Positions 6,035 through 6,938 of a stretch of 6,938 nt of DNA are shown here, piece by piece. The stretch lies in assembly GCA_028287225.1 (NCBI GenBank), contig JAQBPZ010000361.1, forward strand, positions 1 through 6,938, given 5' to 3'. The translations under genes were made by a program, and so were the position numbers. How positions within the stretch are numbered: the stretch's first letter is position 1; every line of letters starts with the position of its first letter. Origin of the DNA: Gemmatimonadota bacterium (lineage in GTDB: Bacteria > Gemmatimonadota > Gemmatimonadetes > Gemmatimonadales > Gemmatimonadaceae). The notes under the pieces were generated by a model. The model saw nothing but the letters and a program-made list of their open reading frames with translations, was not told the origin of the DNA and ran no database searches.

Positions 6035-6472
6035 TTACTTCGCGCTCTTCAGCTCGATCCGCCGCGGCTTGGCCGCTTCGGCCTTGGGCACGGTGATGGT
6101 GAGCAGGCCGTTGACGAACGTCGCCTCGATGCGGTCGGCGTCGACGAACTCGGGGAGGCGCACCGAGCGCTCGAAGGTGCCGCTCACCCGCTCGGCGGCG
6201 AACAGGCGCAGCTCGCCGTCGCTCGCCACGTCGAAGCTGGCGGGCTTGGTGCCGCGGATGGACAGGACGTTCTGCTCGAACGACAGCTCCACCTGGTCCG
6301 GACTCACCCCGGGCAGCTCGGTGTGAACGACGTACGCGTCGCCACGCTCGGCGACATCCATGGCCGGTACCCAGCTGCGGCTGGTGGGGGCGCCGGCGAA
6401 GGCCTGGTCGAACACCCGGTTCAGGGTGAACATGCGGTCGAGGGAATTACCGAGGGGTCGGCTGGTCAGCAT
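6035..6472 (-). CDS. Hsp20 / alpha-crystallin family small heat-shock protein
   Basis: A 145-residue small heat-shock protein, an ATP-independent holdase that binds unfolding proteins as a large oligomer in the cytoplasm. An N-terminal region (1-33, with LGNSLDRMFTLNRVFDQAF) precedes the alpha-crystallin domain (about 34-129). That domain contains WVPAMDVAE, VVHTELPGV (48-56), VLSIRGT, the conserved GTFERSVRLPE (98-108) and the A-x-F-x-NGLLTITVPK signature (117-130). The C-terminal tail has the I-x-I/L anchoring motif as IEL (139-141), then KSAK. The ATG at 6472 is chosen because a GGAG lies nine bases upstream and the length then equals the family norm. ATGs at 6487, 6514 and 6571 would add a non-conserved stretch. 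No CIRCE-type operator was found upstream. The gene has its own upstream gap and a strong hairpin behind it, so it is probably transcribed separately from recQ. Confidence 0.92.
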   Translation of the reverse strand: MLTSRPLGNSLDRMFTLNRVFDQAFAGAPTSRSWVPAMDVAERGDAYVVHTELPGVSPDQVELSFEQNVLSIRGTKPASFDVASDGELRLFAAERVSGTFERSVRLPEFVDADRIEATFVNGLLTITVPKAEAAKPRRIELKSAK

Positions 6473-6481
6473 CGTTGGAAT

Positions 6482-6485
6482 CTCC
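6482..6485 (-). promoter_or_regulatory. Ribosome binding site for hsp20 (GGAG)
   Basis: GGAG on the minus strand with a nine-base spacer to the ATG at 6472. This is the clearest Shine-Dalgarno in the window and decides the hsp20 start. It overlaps the upstream ATG at 6487, which argues against that start. Confidence 0.55.
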
Positions 6486-6653
6486 ATGGACGATGAGTGA
6501 GTGAGGTCCGCCATGGCGGCGGGGTTCGGGCACGGGAAAAGGCAACGCGTGGACCACTCGATGTCTGCCACCGTGACCGAGCTCCAGCGGTTCGATCGGC
6601 AACTTTGGCCGTCGCCCTGGACATCGTGGCAGGCTCTGTCGTCCGCCTTGTCG

Positions 6654-6694
6654 GCTGCCCCTTGCGGGGCTGCCCCTCGCGGCTGCCCCTTGCA
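6654..6694 (+). repeat. Three near-tandem GCTGCCCCTYGCR units beside the half palindrome
   Basis: Units starting at 6654, 6669 and 6682 share GCTGCCCCTTGC or GCTGCCCCTCGC, and run straight into the CTGCTTCAACGC end of the repeat at 6696. The arrangement parallels the 8-base arrays that flank the full-length element near 4059 and 4345. The preceding stretch from the hsp20 start to 6653 holds no gene or recognisable operator that I can support; any hsp20 promoter must lie there. Confidence 0.7.
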
Positions 6695-6695
6695 G

Positions 6696-6811
6696 CTGCT
6701 TCAACGCAGAGGGCGCAGAGGGAACGGCGAGGGCGCAGAGGAAGGCACCCCTGCCAACGCTCCTCTGTGCCCTCCGTGTCCTCTGTGGTTAAATGCTCTT
6801 CAACAGCGTTT
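6696..6811 (+). repeat. Half copy of the nested palindromic element
   Basis: The copy consists of one outer arm (6696-6742, CTGCTTCAACGCAGAGGG and further 9-base units), a short spacer (6743-6760), one inner arm (6761-6789, 28 of 29 bases identical to the reverse complement of 4218-4246) and the 21-base core (6791-6811), which is exactly the reverse complement of 4196-4216. Similarity stops at the end of the core; the second half of the palindrome is missing. It lies between the hsp20 upstream region and the transposase stop codon, five bases from the latter. Confidence 0.88.
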
Positions 6812-6816
6812 GGCGA

Positions 6817-6938
6817 TTATAAAAGATCTGGCACTGGTTGAACCAGGATCTGGAGCAGGAGCGTGAACAGGTCCTGGTGCCGGTGGTTGTAGCGGAACTG
6901 CATTTCGTAGAGATACAGGGGAAACTTCTGGGGGCTCA
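6817..6938 (-). CDS. C-terminal end of an IS1595/ISXO2-like transposase (5' part outside window)
   Basis: Only the last 39 codons plus the TAA stop (6817-6819) are inside the window. They translate to KFPLYLYEMQFRYNHRHQDLF followed by a hydrophobic-rich tail ending QPVPDLL. The pattern of a Y-L-x-E-x-x-F-R-[YF]-N-x-R helix followed by LF..LL is typical of the C-terminus of ISXO2-like DDE transposases of the IS1595 family, where it contains the final catalytic Glu region. I see no terminal inverted repeat just beyond the stop; instead a half copy of the palindromic repeat ends five bases away. Whether this is an intact insertion sequence or a domesticated or decayed one cannot be judged from this fragment. 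Confidence 0.65.
   Translation of the reverse strand, partial: SPQKFPLYLYEMQFRYNHRHQDLFTLLLQILVQPVPDLL

Noticed and set aside
6508..6519. Perfect 12-base palindrome CCGCCATGGCGG upstream of hsp20
   Set aside because: Short GC-rich palindromes are common by chance here, and it matches no heat-shock operator known to me (not CIRCE).
6473..6571. Longer hsp20 start giving 178 residues
   Set aside because: The extension is not Hsp20-like, and the GGAG site at 6482-6485 points to the ATG at 6472.
6497..6866. Overlapping plus-strand open frames upstream of and through the half repeat
   Set aside because: They consist of hsp20 upstream sequence and repeat translation (RGRRGN-like) and overlap the transposase end antisense.

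Overview
This is a GC-rich window (roughly two thirds G+C by eye) with dense coding, short intergenic gaps and strong third-position GC bias. Gene content (an IS1595/ISXO2-like transposase end, a DUF6526-type membrane protein, a GT87-type glycosyltransferase, RecQ with an inserted winged helix) and the CTCTGTG/CAGAGG-type intergenic repeats point to a free-living GC-rich bacterium, possibly Gemmatimonadota or a similar environmental phylum. That placement is an inference from impression, not a search result.

Left part (1-3506, all minus strand): six genes run toward the left edge with gaps of about 18-86 bases, so they look like one transcription unit. In transcription order they are a small helical hypothetical protein, a GT87/DUF2029-type membrane glycosyltransferase, a SufE-like sulfur-acceptor protein, a DUF6526-type two-helix membrane protein, a small CDGSH 2Fe-2S protein, and a PlsC-type 1-acylglycerol-3-phosphate acyltransferase cut by the window edge. 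The set mixes envelope/lipid functions with iron-sulfur functions. A plus-strand gene for a small degenerate response-regulator receiver domain (3697-4050) diverges from this unit.

Middle (4051-4402): a 352-base convergent gap is filled by an elaborate nested inverted repeat. It has 8-base tandem arrays on the outside, then arms with a 9-base CGCAGAGGG-type periodicity, then near-perfect 29-base inner arms, and a 21-base imperfect palindrome at the exact centre.

Right part (4403-6938, all minus strand): a recQ helicase gene carries one apparent single-base deletion inside helicase motif V. Upstream of it is a 37-bp stem built of GCGGTNN heptamers, starting one base after the stop codon of an Hsp20 small heat-shock protein gene. 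Upstream of hsp20 is a half copy of the nested repeat with an identical 21-base core in the opposite orientation, ending 5 bases from the stop codon of a transposase C-terminus that runs off the right edge.

No complete new defence or metabolic system is visible. The most unusual content is the family of periodic, palindromic repeats, which sit immediately behind stop codons in every case seen here.
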